The notes below the pieces were generated by a model. The model made no database searches and had not been told where the DNA came from. It saw only the letters and a program-made list of their open reading frames with translations. DNA of 64,000 bases, from assembly GCA_932294295.1 (NCBI GenBank), contig OW028582.1, positions 38,910,204 through 38,974,203 of the forward strand, written 5' to 3'. Positions 27,701-40,089 of this stretch are shown here, piece by piece. The number at the start of each line of letters is the position of its first letter. Position 1 is the stretch's first letter. The DNA is from Alitta virens (lineage: Eukaryota; Annelida; Polychaeta; Phyllodocida; Nereididae). The position numbers and the translations under genes were made by a program.

Positions 27701-30700
27701 ATTCTACATGCATGGGGCAGCAGTTCTGTCCATGCTCTCTCTTTCTATCTTTTTCCCTGGCTCCGTTTATGTCTTTACTCCTATCTTTCTTTTTACCCAC
27801 CTCTACCCTTCCCCCCCCCCCCATAAAATAACACCTGACAACCCCCTTATCTTTGCTCAGGAGGTGACAAAAGGCCAAGACTATTTTTACTGCAATGTTG
27901 TCACCTGTTCCCCTCAGAGGACAAGAGGCTGAGATAACCCTGGGGTCAAGGGTAAATAACTACACAAGATGGTGCAGGGTTCTAATATGACCCCTTCTCC
28001 CCAAGGGCCCCGTATAAGCACGCGCTTTGCCTGGGGTGTCACCTGTCTCCCTCTGGACACGCTTCACTGATTCTTGCCCCTCCACCTGCCCAGTCAGTTG
28101 TGCCCTGATTTGAATTCCATCACCCTCTTGATAAGTTCTTAAATTGACTGAGGAGTTAAATCACCCTTAGCCCCATAATGATAGTAATTAGAGGGGTCAA
28201 GGGCTGGGGGTGTTTATGCAGGTGATAAAATATTGCATCTAACCATGCCCCCTTGACACCTGTTTGATATACCCTACCCCTCTTGGAATTCTTTCTTTTG
28301 TTCAAATTCTTGAGTCTTTCATTCTATTCTTTTTCCTTTCACGGCCGTTACTCGGGTTAATGTCTTACATTTCTTTGACAATACAAAGCAATGCTGGGCA
28401 CTCGTTCAAATTCTGTAGTTACAGAAGGACATGGTTGAATCTGTGCAATACAAAATGACATAATGCTTTCCTTAAGGCAACGCTAATTTTTACCAAAGGA
28501 GCATCTTCAATACATATTCCTATCAATTTAATTTCATGAGCGCTCCAGTGAGCTAGGATAACAGTTAGGTAAGGTAATTTTGTTGGATGTATTATATTCA
28601 CTGTCACAAGAGGACAAGTCTAAAATGGAATCCCCATGACCTTTGAAGTTGAGCAGTATTCGGTCTACAGGTTAAAGTGTTTTTTGACAACAAAGACCAA
28701 ATCACGCACATACGTTAGTTAGGAAGGGTCTATTCTTCTTCATTCACCCTCCAGGGGTCTCTGCCTGGTGTCTGACTGGGGTGGAAGTCGATTGGATGAA
28801 AAACCTGTTGACTGAAATCACTTACAGGTCAAAGGTCACTTGATAACTGACTGGAACAAAGGGCGCCAAATTCAAACGCAGCAGGTGACCATGGGGGGGG
28901 GGGGGTAAAACGAGGTAGGGACAGACAGTTGCAATAATAGATAGATACTACATAGATAGATAGTTAGATACATAGATAGATACATAAGATAGATAGATAC
29001 ATAGCAAAACAAAGTTGAGGAGGGAGAGAGAACAAGAGAAGGGACAGAGAGCAAGACAATTGCAAGAGATAGACAGAGGTGAGTCAGTTAGGGGAAGGGG
29101 GGAAGGGGGAAGGAGGGGGGTCAATGTTGATGAGGATGCTGCAGGTGGCAGGTGATGGGGAGAGAAACAGGTGCATCAACAGACAGGTGGTCCATCTGCC
29201 TCCTTCGGGCTGTTCATGTGCAAACATCAACTGATGGGACAACATCAACTGGCAACATTAACTGCCAATAATATCCAGTGCTCTGTGCCATGTGTGGTCA
29301 GCGTGTCCACTCATGTAGCCACATGTAATTACATGAAGTCACATGCAGTCACAGATGGTTATGTAATGCATGTCCTCGGCGCTCGACCATTTAAGGTTCA
29401 TTGACCCGAGTAACATGCGGCTCTTGTGGTCAAAAGCCTCAGGTGAAGCTACGCCGAATTCATGCAATATCATATGGACAGGAAACTCTGCTGCTTTTTT
29501 CTAACTAGCATGCAGTGTGGGGCGGGGGGGGGGGGGGTGTACAGGGGGGGGGGGTCATTGATCACTCATTAGCATACGTGGATCGACCAGTGGTGTGAGG
29601 AAGCCTGCCCAGCTGACCATCTGACGGGCTGAGTAAACTTCGCTGCAGTTTGAGCAAATAAGGAGGGCTGAGGGACTGCCAGCTGTCCCTGGGAACGACA
29701 CACAAGGACTCAACCCACCGGGGCCTCCAACATCACAACAACACCCATCAGAACCCCTCTGACGTCATCAAAGACAGTCATCGTCTGCTCGACATTCTGC
29801 AGTGGTTGCCAAGGAAATTTGTTAACTTTTCAAGAGATGAGCAGACTGAGAATCTGACATAGAGACCTAATTTTGAAATATAACTACGTTTTATAAATGG
29901 ACTAATGCCTACAAATAAATATAAACGTGTATTGTACAGGACTTGAATCTGAATCTGACTTGGCTCTGATCTTGGCAATTGTGGATTTTCACGGAAGGTT
30001 CTCTATATTTCTTATAAAGTTCCCAAAGTGCATCCTAGCAGCAGTATTTTTAGTGCATTTTAATGTATATTTGACACCTTATCATTCAGTTGATTTTTGT
30101 TATTTTTCTGAGAAAGTTATATATATTGAATAAGTCAGTGATTATCTTCTATGTCTGAAAAGCAAAATGAGTAATAAGGGGAGAGGAAGGACTTATGTCT
30201 TGCTGAACTCAGGGCTGCTCAGTGAAAAGACTCTATGGTTGCTAATCAGTTCATTGAACCCAAATTGTGGTCCTCTGGCTGCAACAGCATTTCAACGACA
30301 TCAACAGTGTCTTGCTATATTTTAGGTACAGCACAGCTGTCTATCTGTGCCTGGCTGTCCGTCTGACATGTACAGTGTCTGTCTAACTGATCATTGTTTG
30401 CCACACACTACTTTCTGTCTTGCTGTCTACTTGTCTGTCTTTTACTCCAGGGGGGAGGCATATGGCGGATGTTTGGTGAGCAGCTGGGCTTCTGGTTGTG
30501 ATCCCGGGGGGCTGGCCCCCATTTTTACAAATTGACAAGCACCAGCCCCCCCCCCCCTCTGGGTGGGTGGGAGGTGGCAGGGGTATCTGGTGCTCTTTGG
30601 ACCTGTCCGTATCGATCCATTCTGATCAGTATTGATCCAGAGCAGCATCTGGGTGGGACCTGCAGGAACACATGCTCACCTGGACCACAGCCAAGGAGGA

Positions 30701-30720
30701 GACGGATGGATCTACAAGAC
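21712..30720. other. Non-coding block, no gene recognised
   Basis: Nine kilobases without a supported gene. Contents: G/C homopolymers at 26167-26180, 26503-26517, 26634-26643, 26676-26687, 27811-27822, 28893-28905, 29524-29537, 29544-29554 and 30546-30557; the only poly(A) run of 10 or more (about 26431-26441); a CTCF-like word CGCCACCTGG (27606-27615); a CRE TGACGTCA (29760-29767); an RFX-like GGTTGCCAAGG (29804-29814); a TCTG-rich patch (25085-25170); ATAGATAC repeats (28940-29005); and a 13-bp duplication GCTTGCAAAATTG (about 24517-24542). Confidence 0.65.
22310..22353 (+). repeat. 11-bp minisatellite, 4 units
   Basis: ACAACATAGAT-type units start at 22310 (diverged), 22321, 22332 and 22343. 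Confidence 0.85.
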
Positions 30721-30916
30721 TATGGCACATGAAGAGTATGGCACATGAGAAGTACATGGCACATGAAGAGTATGGCACATGAGAAGTATATGGCACACGA
30801 AGAGTATGGAACATGAAGAGTATGGCACATGAAGAGTATGGCACATGAAGAGTATGGCACATGAATAGTATGGCACATGAAGAGTATGGCACATGAAGAG
30901 TATGGCACGTGAGTGA
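30721..30916 (+). repeat. 16-bp minisatellite with an E-box in most units
   Basis: Twelve units of TATGGCACATGAAGAG span the array; units 2 and 4 are 18 bp long. Nine units keep CACATG, a CANNTG E-box, and the last reads CACGTG. Because 16 is not a multiple of three and the unit lacks stops, several minus-strand frames stay open and look repetitive. They are not genes. Confidence 0.95.
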
Positions 30917-31305
30917 CATGACAAGTGTGGCACTAGCTGAGTATGAATGGCACTATATAGGAAGGTACCCTGCATGGTATAATAAATCGTATAGATATGC
31001 ATGTACCTGGCAGTAAGTTCAATCCAAATGCCCTATATGTAGGCTTACGACCGCTAAAGAGTAAAATACGAATTTTAATTCTGCCTCCAATATCACTATG
31101 CCGGGTTTACATAGTCAAAACAATCGCCTAGGTAGATCTCACCCCCACCCCCTTCCCACAAACTGATCCCCCCCCCCCCCCTTGCCCTGTAATGTCACCA
31201 GCCAAGTATTCGTTTCCAATGGCTAAAGCAAACAATCGGGGCAATAAAAACCGACGGGACGAGTGAGCAAACAAGACGGGAAGACTTTGACATCTGTTCG
31301 GAGCA

Positions 31306-31363
31306 GGGGGGGGGGGAGGGGGGGGGGGTGGCTAGGTTGGATGAGATAGAAGGGGGGGGGGGG
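31306..31363 (+). other. G-run cluster, possible G-quadruplex
   Basis: Three plus-strand G-runs of 11, 11 and 12 bases lie within 58 bp (31306-31316, 31318-31328, 31352-31363). This density is sufficient for G-quadruplex folding by the usual rule of four G-tracts. Confidence 0.6.
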
Positions 31364-31913
31364 TAGTCATCCCTGTGTGTCCTCAAAGTCCCATGATGCC
31401 TTGCGCTACACTAATGATTTGCACAGAGGTTGGATCAACACTCTGCTCATCCAAGCATGCACAGAGGCAACATTAACATGGGGAGTTGCATTGGGATTTG
31501 CAGTAAATACAATAAACAGTTACATGGACATTTTTCATGAACTGTTAAGTTTATCACTTAGTTTTTATGTTCCAATATGTATTTATTAGGACATACATGT
31601 TTATTATGTATGTATTCAATATCTTGTCATTTCTTTATTTGTCAACTGACTCAACTTTCTTAACTTTTGACAGAACCCAGGGAGTCAGATCCACATCAAT
31701 TTGAATTTCACAGACTTCCAAAAATAGAACGAATTGCTGGCTCACACCGAGTTCTACTAGTTAGTTCATTTATAGCGCCAAGCAATTCAAGTCGATTGCT
31801 CAAAAGAAAGTGACTTTTTTCTTGCCAACTTCTCAGATCTTATTTTGCTCCATCCAGGTCTTTTCTTTGTCGACAACAAAATCAAAGATCATGATTTAAT
31901 CCACTCGTGATTG

Positions 31914-31992
31914 TGACGTCACAATGACATTATCCAGGGTTGCTTTAAAGGTCAATTCATGTAGCAAGTGTGATGTTTTTGCAGTCACGTGA
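31914..31992. promoter_or_regulatory. CRE and TCACGTGA pair
   Basis: TGACGTCA (31914-31921) and TCACGTGA (31985-31992) are 71 bp apart. The second runs directly into ACGTCG, half of another CRE. The first is flanked as TGACGTCACAAT, a 12-mer also present at 47703 and 62803. Confidence 0.45.
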
Positions 31993-33006
31993 CGTCGTGA
32001 GCAACAGAACAACTAAGGAGTGTTTACATCTTTGAATACGAGAAGTCACGAATTCACACCGAATACACATATAGGCCTAAGACGCAATTCCACTTTGAAT
32101 GATGCAAGTGTGCACAGCAAGGCATCATTCAGCCCGCTTCGTCTGTCCTTCATCAAAAGCAAAGGGATGGTGCCCCCTTGAAGAGTTCTCAGGTAGTCAT
32201 GCTTAGAACGGAGTAGGGGAGCAGCCTGGCCAGGGGAGGGGGGCCAAGGGGGTCTGGTGGCCACATGGGCAGCCCGCCACTTCGGCGCCCCGTTAACCAT
32301 CTCAACATGTGTCTGTGCAACCCGCATCACTCCAGCATCCGACCCCATCCCACAAATCAGGTACTCTCACCTCCCAGCAGTGCAGAGAGCGCAGTAGGCT
32401 GTGAATACCCGTGTCCATGGTTACCTAGGGCCAGTCCCATCTTCCCAATATGGACGTCCATGTTCCCGAGGTGACACAACCACCCCCCCCCCCCCCTCCC
32501 CCAATCATCAATCCCTTCCAATGCATCTGGTTGTCTATGGGCAGAGTGGGCCTCAGTGGGACACCCTGAGGAATGCCCATTGTTCACTACATTTGAGTAA
32601 AAAGAAAACTTGTACATTTGCTTAATGGATGACCTGTTGACCCAAAGTTTGTTGCAAAGGCCATCTTCAAGAATATTCAAAAAAAGTAGGTGCTTTTTTT
32701 AGCTCAGGAAATATATTTTAATTCCTAGTAGGGTATATATAGCCCTGCAAACTTGTTCCTTTTTGTGCACTGAATTTGGCGTTTGCCAGGGCCAATCAAT
32801 TCAATGCTCGGTTGATAAGTGGGAAGTTTGCAAATTCCTTTCTCAGAGGAAAAATGCTCAAGTACAGATCACCACTTTCCCCGAGTAATCAACAGAAGGG
32901 ATGTATCTAATCAAGAAGCCGGCGAGTTTAATAACTCACACTAACCAGTTTGGACATTTCCCAAACGAGGCTTAATTGGTGCCATGCCTGCCTCCTTCTC
33001 AATTCA

Positions 33007-33020
33007 ACCAATCACGTGGT
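33007..33020. promoter_or_regulatory. Overlapping CCAAT box and CACGTG
   Basis: ACCAATCACGTGGT fuses a CCAAT box to a CACGTG E-box with no spacer. A looser version occurs at 35103-35127, where CTGATTGGCT precedes TCACGTGA by 7 bp. Confidence 0.35.
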
Positions 33021-34043
33021 TAGACTGGAGCAGACGCTGGCGACCTCTGGTGCTTATTTCCATTTCAAAGGTAAATTGAAGACAAGTGGCTTTGAGTGAG
33101 CAGAGATGTTCTTAGCTAAGGCCAAGAATTAGAATTGATGGAGGGCGTCCATCAGGCCAGGGAGAACACAAAACCTTGGATGAAAAGTTTATCCAAGACA
33201 GAACTCAGACTTCTCTTTATGTTGGGAATTATCGAGAACACAATTCATAACCTACTCAAAAGCAACAGAATTTTGGATGAACTTCACACAGCAGCTGGTA
33301 ATAAACAAAAGGAACAAAGAAATTGTAAAACAATTCAAGAGTAATTACCTACAAATAGTATTTTTATGATCTAAACTGAACTAAACTGACTTGAACTGAA
33401 CTGAACTTGTTGAACTGAACTTGTTCACATGTGGCAGTGTCATTATTTTTTGGCTCTGAGTGACGAATTATGTTGTCATTCTCACCTTTGGAGCTATTAA
33501 TTAAAATCGTTATTTTATCAAAACCAGAATTATGAGAATACAGACAAGTTGAATCGACATATAACTGACAACAAACATCAAAAAGAGAAAATAAGAAATT
33601 CGACACGAATGCAAAGATAGAAGTGCACCTGTCGAGTGACCTAGATGACCTAAGAGTGGCCTTGGTGACCCCAGAGGTCAAGGTCAGCAGGTGCAGGGAG
33701 CCAGCTGTTTGACTGGTCAACAGGAACAGGGCTGACCACATTGACCAGTGGGCAAATGGAAGACACAGCACAGAGACAAACTCATGAGATGCGATGAGAA
33801 ATGAGATGAGATGAGATCATTCATGCTCTGAAAACATTTTATCCCCAGAAAAAAAGATTAAGAATTACTTATATAATGTAGGTCATGTAACATATAGGCT
33901 TGAAATGAAAACCTGTAGAAGTGAAATGACAATACTCTTTCAGTGATTACAAAGTGCTCAGCAGGGGCACCATATTGGCGGCCATCTTGAATTGTATCAT
34001 CAGCTGGCTTCATGGATGACACAGGGCGCTGTATTTGGGCAAT

Positions 34044-34400
34044 AGCCAATCAGAGAAGAGAATTGCAACAACTTATCTCCCATGGGCAGAGCGCCCTCTC
34101 GTGGGCAAGGGTTATGACAAGTGCAGAAGTTTCATCTGACTGATAACATGGAGGCAAAATATCTCTCTTGTAAATTGACAACACGGCCATTGCTGCAGCT
34201 GGGAAGGCTTTCTTGTTCTTCAAATGATCCCGACTTCTTCTAACAGATCAGAGACGTCCTTCCGCCCTCCTTCCGGTCATGCGCACTTGTTGCCCAATTA
34301 GGTCACGTGACAGATGAGAGAGCAATTCCACCCTGGGCGATAATTGGGGCAGTGACGTACTCTACAATGGCCGGAAGTAATCAACAATGTCCATTTTAGT
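34044..34400. promoter_or_regulatory. Candidate promoter-like motif island
   Basis: Within 360 bp are AGCCAATCAG (34044-34053, NF-Y consensus), CGCCCTCTCGTGG (CTCF-like, about 34091-34103), TCACGTGA (34303-34310), CCGGAAGT (34371-34378, ETS consensus) with TGGCC just upstream, and GTGACGTA. A YY1-like GGCGGCCATCTT lies just outside at 33977-33988. ETS, YY1, CCAAT and CACGTG words together are typical of animal core promoters. No downstream coding exon is visible on either strand, so it could serve a non-coding transcript, a distant exon or an enhancer. Confidence 0.35.
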
Positions 34401-37400
34401 GTGTGTGGAACAGGCCATGCAGGACAGCTGAAGAGCAGAACACTTCAATGTTGTGTGTAGTTATTCTCCCAAATAAAGTTACTGAAATAACTTTGGATCA
34501 GTTCCATTGCGGATCAGGACCCGAGTTCAAAACATGCAATTTCCCTTGGGCATGTAATTAAGGGAGTTATGGGAGTCACCCCACTTCTAAGACTGGTCAC
34601 CCCTCCCCCTCACCCCAAAGGTCAGGCATTAACCCCTCCATTGGGTCAGGTGTTGTTGTTTTTGCCAACGCCGCCATCTTATTAACTGCATGGCGACACC
34701 TCCATCCCAGAGGCCGGTTGCAGATGGAGGTGATTTGTGAAGCATCTTGTCAGCATTCTTCCTCTATCAGCCCCATCTTTCTACTCGCTAACAACAAAGT
34801 GCTATCTGTAATAGAATCTAGAAAATCATTTTGCTCTGCCGACAGTGTGGCGGCGCTGGGCCAAGCAGAAACATATGATGGGCACATGACGGGCGAAAGT
34901 TGCTTGGTCCAGGTTGCCTGTCTTCCCCATGTTCAATGCTCATACTATGGCCCGAGTTTCTGTGCTTCTCTACTTGTTTAAAAGCAGTCCAAGGTTTCCT
35001 TGACTTTTCTTACCATTTTTTCCAAGAGTTACAAAAGACAGACCCCCGACATTCCTGGCCTCGAAATGAAAACCTTCTTGATTGTTCTTAATGGAACGCC
35101 TTCTGATTGGCTCTCTCAATCACGTGACATGTTTACTAACAGAGAAGAGCGTATTGCCATTACTAATGGCAAGGTGCGAGATGCGGCATAAATCAGATAA
35201 CAGAAATAGCCCTCCACAATTTTCCTGACTAAATGCTGGCAGTGTGGCCAAATTATTATCATTCTCATAAATGCATACGTTTAGTATATTTAGTTTTGTA
35301 AACTTTACGATAAGTTCTAATTTTATAAACACCCCACATCGCAGGGTAGTGTCTGATTCAATTGCTTGGCCGGGTGATATTACAATACTATAGTAATTTC
35401 CAACTAGCAGTCTGAGTGTCATAGAAGCCATGGCCATCCTTGGGCGACACCCAAGCTCCTCCCTGAGGGACTCCCATTCACTTTAAACAATTCACACCAT
35501 ATTTTTTCTCCAAGTGATGCTGTTTGCAAGCCAAGCCGGCCACACACAGCCAGTCCAGCACTCCCAAGATAAAGCAACTAGCGCCTGTCACCAGGGCCCG
35601 ATGGGAAATTTCACTTGAAAATAACAGTTTACAGAAAAGGCCTGGGCCCGTCCCGACACTGTTCCGCAATTAACCAACAACTCTTCGCCCTCCTGCGCTG
35701 GAGTCTGGCACGCGCTTACATGATCATGTGATGCCACGAGGAGCTATATTTAGAACATGTGAAGGTAGTCCGACATGAGAGTAGACTAAAGACTGAAGAT
35801 AGTCGGATAACGTTGAGGAATTACAGACAGACAAACAAATTGACAGACGCAACACAGAGAAAATCGGATGAGAAACAGACCAGTGGAATATGCTCTTAGC
35901 CAAATGGATGGACAGACATACAAAAGGGCAGTTACATCAACCAGAGATAAACAAAATGATAGTATGAAGCTATAAATAAGCACAGACAAACAGATGTCCT
36001 ATAGTCTGTCTTTGCCCAATGAGTATGTTTTCATGACTGTCTTTAGCCTACTAAAGCAAGGCGGAGGCCAACAACAAAATGAGAGAGAGAAAGATCTGCT
36101 ATCGGCCAATGACAGTTCTATGACTGCGGCATGCCCACCATGGCGACAAGACCTCCATATTGTTTGGTTGTGTTTACACTGTGTCTGCGAGCTGTCTGAC
36201 AATGTGTCTACATTGTGTCTGGGAGGTGTCTGACATGCAGGATCCAGCCTGCTCTTCTGGTGACACCCCTCACACAACAACATGCTACAACATACTACAG
36301 CATTCAACAGCACCCAACAACTTTATGACCGTCATCACTCACTCCTTATCCATCACTCACGTGGCCATGGATTTATTTCAAGACCTCTAAATCCTTTAAT
36401 ATTTGCTTTTTACAGCATTCCATTCATAGTCCTGCTGATGGCACAAATTGAGCTGATATTTCTCTCGTTTTATGTAAATTTCAGACGAGGACCGTGGCAT
36501 CATCTCCATTGAGCTGTCATGGATCAGAAGACATTTGCATAATCCCTCAATCACAGTTCCATCACAGTTTCATGGCGTCCAAAATCTCAGGATTATCCTA
36601 ACAGATAACACTATACCTACATGTTCCTCTCACATGTTATGCTTTGGAATATTTGCTTTTATATATTTAGGATGGGAAGTTGGAACAGAAGTTCTCTATT
36701 TTGCTCCTTTAATTCGTGTTATATACAACACTATTATAGCAACATTTCACAACAAAAGTCAAGATAGACCATGCAATCACAAAGCTAAACATTTCACATG
36801 AAAATATAAGTTTGATACGAGCGTTTCATAATTTTTTTCTTCCTTATTTTTCATGATTATATTAAGTACAATCTGTACAATTTAATCATATACCCTTGTC
36901 TTTGCATTCACTGTAGCTACATAGATCCACTCAGTATGTCAATCTCTCCCTCTTTAAGAGTCTGTACACATTTTATCGACCCCTCTTTATCGGATTTTTA
37001 TTCCAAAAGTTTCAAAAACTTTGTCCATTTATTTATTCAGCGCTACAGATGCAGATTGGCACATCTTTTTCTCCCCATCTTGAGCTCAGCAGCGGCATCT
37101 GGCGGGGGGTTTGGATCTATTGATGACAAGATACAACAGCCCTTCCTCAACCCCTCTCATGTGTCGCCCTCTCTGATTGGTCAGCTGCTGTGTCTCTCGC
37201 ATTCTGATTGGCTGAGACAGACAATCGCCTCAATCTGCAGTAATCGTCACCTAGGCGACGGGCTAATCTGCAGCTGCTTGGCTGGGTAATTCGAGAAATT
37301 CCCAAAAAGCCAAAAAGACCCGGATATTGGTGAGCATCTGCTCTGCTTGGCGCTAGTCTGGTCACATCAGAAGAAGCTGCATCCGGAGACTGCATGAAGG

Positions 37401-37639
37401 ATGCGGGATGGGATGAGGCAGCATCACCCGACACCTCCCAGTCTCCCAGATACAGCAATTGCTCATATACAATGGCACTGTAACTTTACACAGAAGAATC
37501 AGATTGTAGCTGACAGTTTTTATATAAAAGTTGTATATGGCTTTATGAAATTTATGTAAAAACCAAGAAATCAAGTTCAATCCATAGAAATTACTCAAAT
37601 TAACTTTGAAAAGTCCACTCCAAAATAAATGTCATCAAC

Positions 37640-37930
37640 ACCACGATTGTGGACACTTGGGTCACGTGACACCGAACGAGAGCAATCGAGATCTCGTGTT
37701 TTCTCTCCTCCTGCGAGATCTTGGCCTTGTCCAATCTCCTAATGGCCTGGTGAGGTGAGACCAGTCCAATGGGAGTGACCCGTCCAAGGTGAGAGACGGA
37801 AGTTTCCCGGTCTCCTGACACCCGGAGGTGTCCCGGATGTCAACGTCATTGCAGAGGTGTCATTTTGATGACGTCATCAATAATTGAGCACCATCTTGTG
37901 GTGTAAACAACGCGGGAGTAATTGAGTATG
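37640..37930. promoter_or_regulatory. Candidate promoter- or enhancer-like island
   Basis: TCACGTGA (37662-37669), the palindrome CGAGATCTCG (37687-37696), CCAAT words, and the perfect 16-bp palindrome TTGATGACGTCATCAA (37865-37880) centred on a CRE lie within about 290 bp of relatively CpG-rich sequence. Two more CCAAT boxes (37173-37180 and 37204-37213) lie 450 bp to the left. No exon follows on either strand. Confidence 0.35.
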
Positions 37931-39526
37931 TATGGGTACAAAATGGCTGACCAAAGCTCGTCTCAGTGCCCTGTTTGTTTTTGGCATTGCAGTTTCTGCC
38001 TAACTTTACAAAGTATGGATACATTTAACTTCCATCTTGGTTCAAGTAAAAAGAAACCGGGCACTCATGAGGGCGATGCCTTGATGGACATGACACTGGA
38101 CCGTGGACACCGAGGGACCTCGAGGGACAGGAACACTACCCAGGACCTCATTGGACCCAAATACAGTCACCAAAGAAAGACATGAGAAAGACAGTGCATG
38201 GCAAGAAGGACAGACAGCCAAACACATGCCATTAATGGCCTCTGTCCTATGTCAACCAACCACTGCCCAGTGTCCTCTCTGCGTCCGAAGTGACTGGTCA
38301 GTCAGGCAGACACTGGACACTCCTCTTGCTAATTGCTCTTGATTGGCTGTCTGTTAAATGACAATGGGCAGACTAGAGTTTGTCAAAAGTAGAAAATTCA
38401 AAAAGCAATTATACCGCTAAAGATAAAAGTAATACGCGTATCATATATGGTGACGAAATGGTGATGTTCTAATTTAAGGATTTGCCCCCAGAACCCTTGA
38501 GATCCAGGGCAACTGTCTCACCCCGATTGAGGAGGGGGTGGCCCAAGACATGCCAGGAACGTGTGTCCCCTTTTGTCCCCTTATTGTCCCATTTTGGCAT
38601 GGCTTCAATTGGGGTGTGAAGGGGCAAATGGTGCATTCTCACAGACATCTCACCCCCACCCCCTCCCAATTGCCATTGCTACTCGAACAAATACAAGTAG
38701 TGGTTGAAATGCGATTCCGTGTGTATTGTTTGATGAATCTGTTGTATATGCCCTTGTATACATCTTCCATTACTCCATGTATATACTTATACTTCCATTC
38801 TTAACAATTGCCCCCCCCCCCACCCCCTCGCCCTACACCCAATTACCCAAGATGGCATAACGCCCTCCCCACCCACCTGCCCTTTCCCGCCAATTCTTCG
38901 ATCCTTCACGCTTCATTGAACATCGCAAGTGAACAACTGCACCTGAGTACACGACTGTCAACTGCCATGGCAACCAATAGAAACCATGGCGACAGAATAC
39001 TACACAGCTCTCTATCTTACTTTTTCTTAATTCAGAAGTAAACATTAATGTTGAATCTCTACATGTAGACACCATATTTGACTTGTATACTCATTGTCCA
39101 TTCTTAGGCGAATCAAATACCCCATCCATAGGTTGAATGTTTAAAATGGTGTGGAATCCAAGCCTTACCATCTCATCATTACGTCTGTCGCTGGCAGCTG
39201 GTCATATAAGCTGACTTAAGTTCAGACCCAGTAGCATCGAGACATAGATATAAACATAATTAAGTGTATAGTCTCTGCTTTTACCACAAGAAACCACAAG
39301 GGTTATAAGTTGTCTGAACGGGCATGGAGGATATAATGAAACATGCATGGTTCCCACGGTATTTTGCTAGGTTGGCTCATAAACAATGCAAGAATGGAGT
39401 TTGAACCCATGAAACCAGAACCAGGAGCGGCCGTGTTGACAAACCATTTGGCCAGTGCCACCCAGTCCTTATCTAGTGACCTCAACTTCTTTCATTTTCA
39501 ATGCCAATATCGTGCAAAGTTTTGCC

Positions 39527-39646
39527 ATAGATAGAGAGATAGATAGATAGATAGATAGCTAGAGAGATGAGAGAGAGATAGAGAGATAGATAGATAGATA
39601 GAGGGATAGATAGATAGATAGAGGGATAGATAGATAAATGATAGAT
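39527..39646. repeat. (GATA)n array, probable SINE tail
   Basis: GATA units with GAGA and GGGA interruptions over about 120 bp. On the minus strand this is TATC, directly 3' of the SINE-like element at 39647-39940. A microsatellite tail at the 3' end is common in SINEs. Confidence 0.85.
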
Positions 39647-39940
39647 ACGGAAAGTTCGGAAAGTGCACCTTCTAAGGCAAGTTCTTGCCGCTATCGAGGG
39701 TTGATTGATGAGGTAAGAGAGATGAGGAGTTCACCCATGTTACACATTTACTCAATGATTGTGGTTCTTACTTGCTTCAGCATAGACACTGAGTACAAGG
39801 GACCGCCAATTTAACGTCTCATCTGAACGACATCCAGCAGCTGGGATGCTGCTCATGAAGCTCGAGCCCTGGGTTGAACCCGGGTCCTTCAGAGGAGCAG
39901 GTGAGTGTGTTACCACTAGACCACCCCGCTGCTTATCCAT
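39647..39940 (-). mobile_element. tRNA-headed SINE-like element
   Basis: On the minus strand the element opens with an A-box (TGGTCTAGTGG, complement of 39913-39923) and, about 31 bp later, a B-box (GGTTCAACCC, complement of 39871-39881). These are the split RNA polymerase III promoter of a tRNA gene. The acceptor and T stems do not pair properly, so it is not a functional tRNA. Downstream is a body with GATGAGACGTTAAA and GGTCCC words, then a TATC-repeat tail. I recall similar central domains in SINEs of marine invertebrates but cannot assign a family. Exact ends are uncertain by tens of bases. Confidence 0.7.
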
Positions 39941-40089
39941 AGGATGTCATGTCATCGTCATGTCAGCCAGAAGCCATCATAATTAAAGACTCGCCCAACC
40001 CAGAGTACAAATACATCACTCCGCATAATCCCAAAACAAAACAAGCCGAAAATTATGATTCATAAAACAAATTCCTCTGCTGAATGCAA

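Larger units (their letters stand above)
30917..39526. other. Non-coding block rich in promoter-type motifs
   Basis: No gene is supported. G/C runs occur at 31168-31181, 31306-31316, 31318-31328, 31352-31363, 32483-32496 and 38811-38821. Regulatory words include CCAAT boxes, CACGTG, CRE, ETS, YY1 and nuclear-receptor sites between 31.9 and 38 kb. RFX-like words lie at 32415-32425, 37246-37259, 38963-38975 and 38983-38993. A degenerate GAACT repeat spans about 33375-33425. A direct nuclear-receptor repeat AGGTCAAGGTCA lies at 33674-33685 inside a GGTCA-rich patch (33635-33755). Confidence 0.6.

Noticed and set aside
30721..30916. CRISPR-like regular array
   Set aside because: The units are contiguous 16-bp tandem repeats with no spacers, and the genome is eukaryotic.
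30626..31002. Overlapping minus-strand frames with repeated SSCAILFMCHTLHVP-like sequence
   Set aside because: These are translations of the 16-bp minisatellite in several frames, not a repeat protein.
32046..32348. 100-codon minus-strand frame
   Set aside because: The opposite strand is partly open too, composition is ordinary, and there is no domain or splice evidence.
39865..39930. Functional tRNA gene on the minus strand
   Set aside because: Stem pairing fails at several positions, and a SINE body and tail follow.
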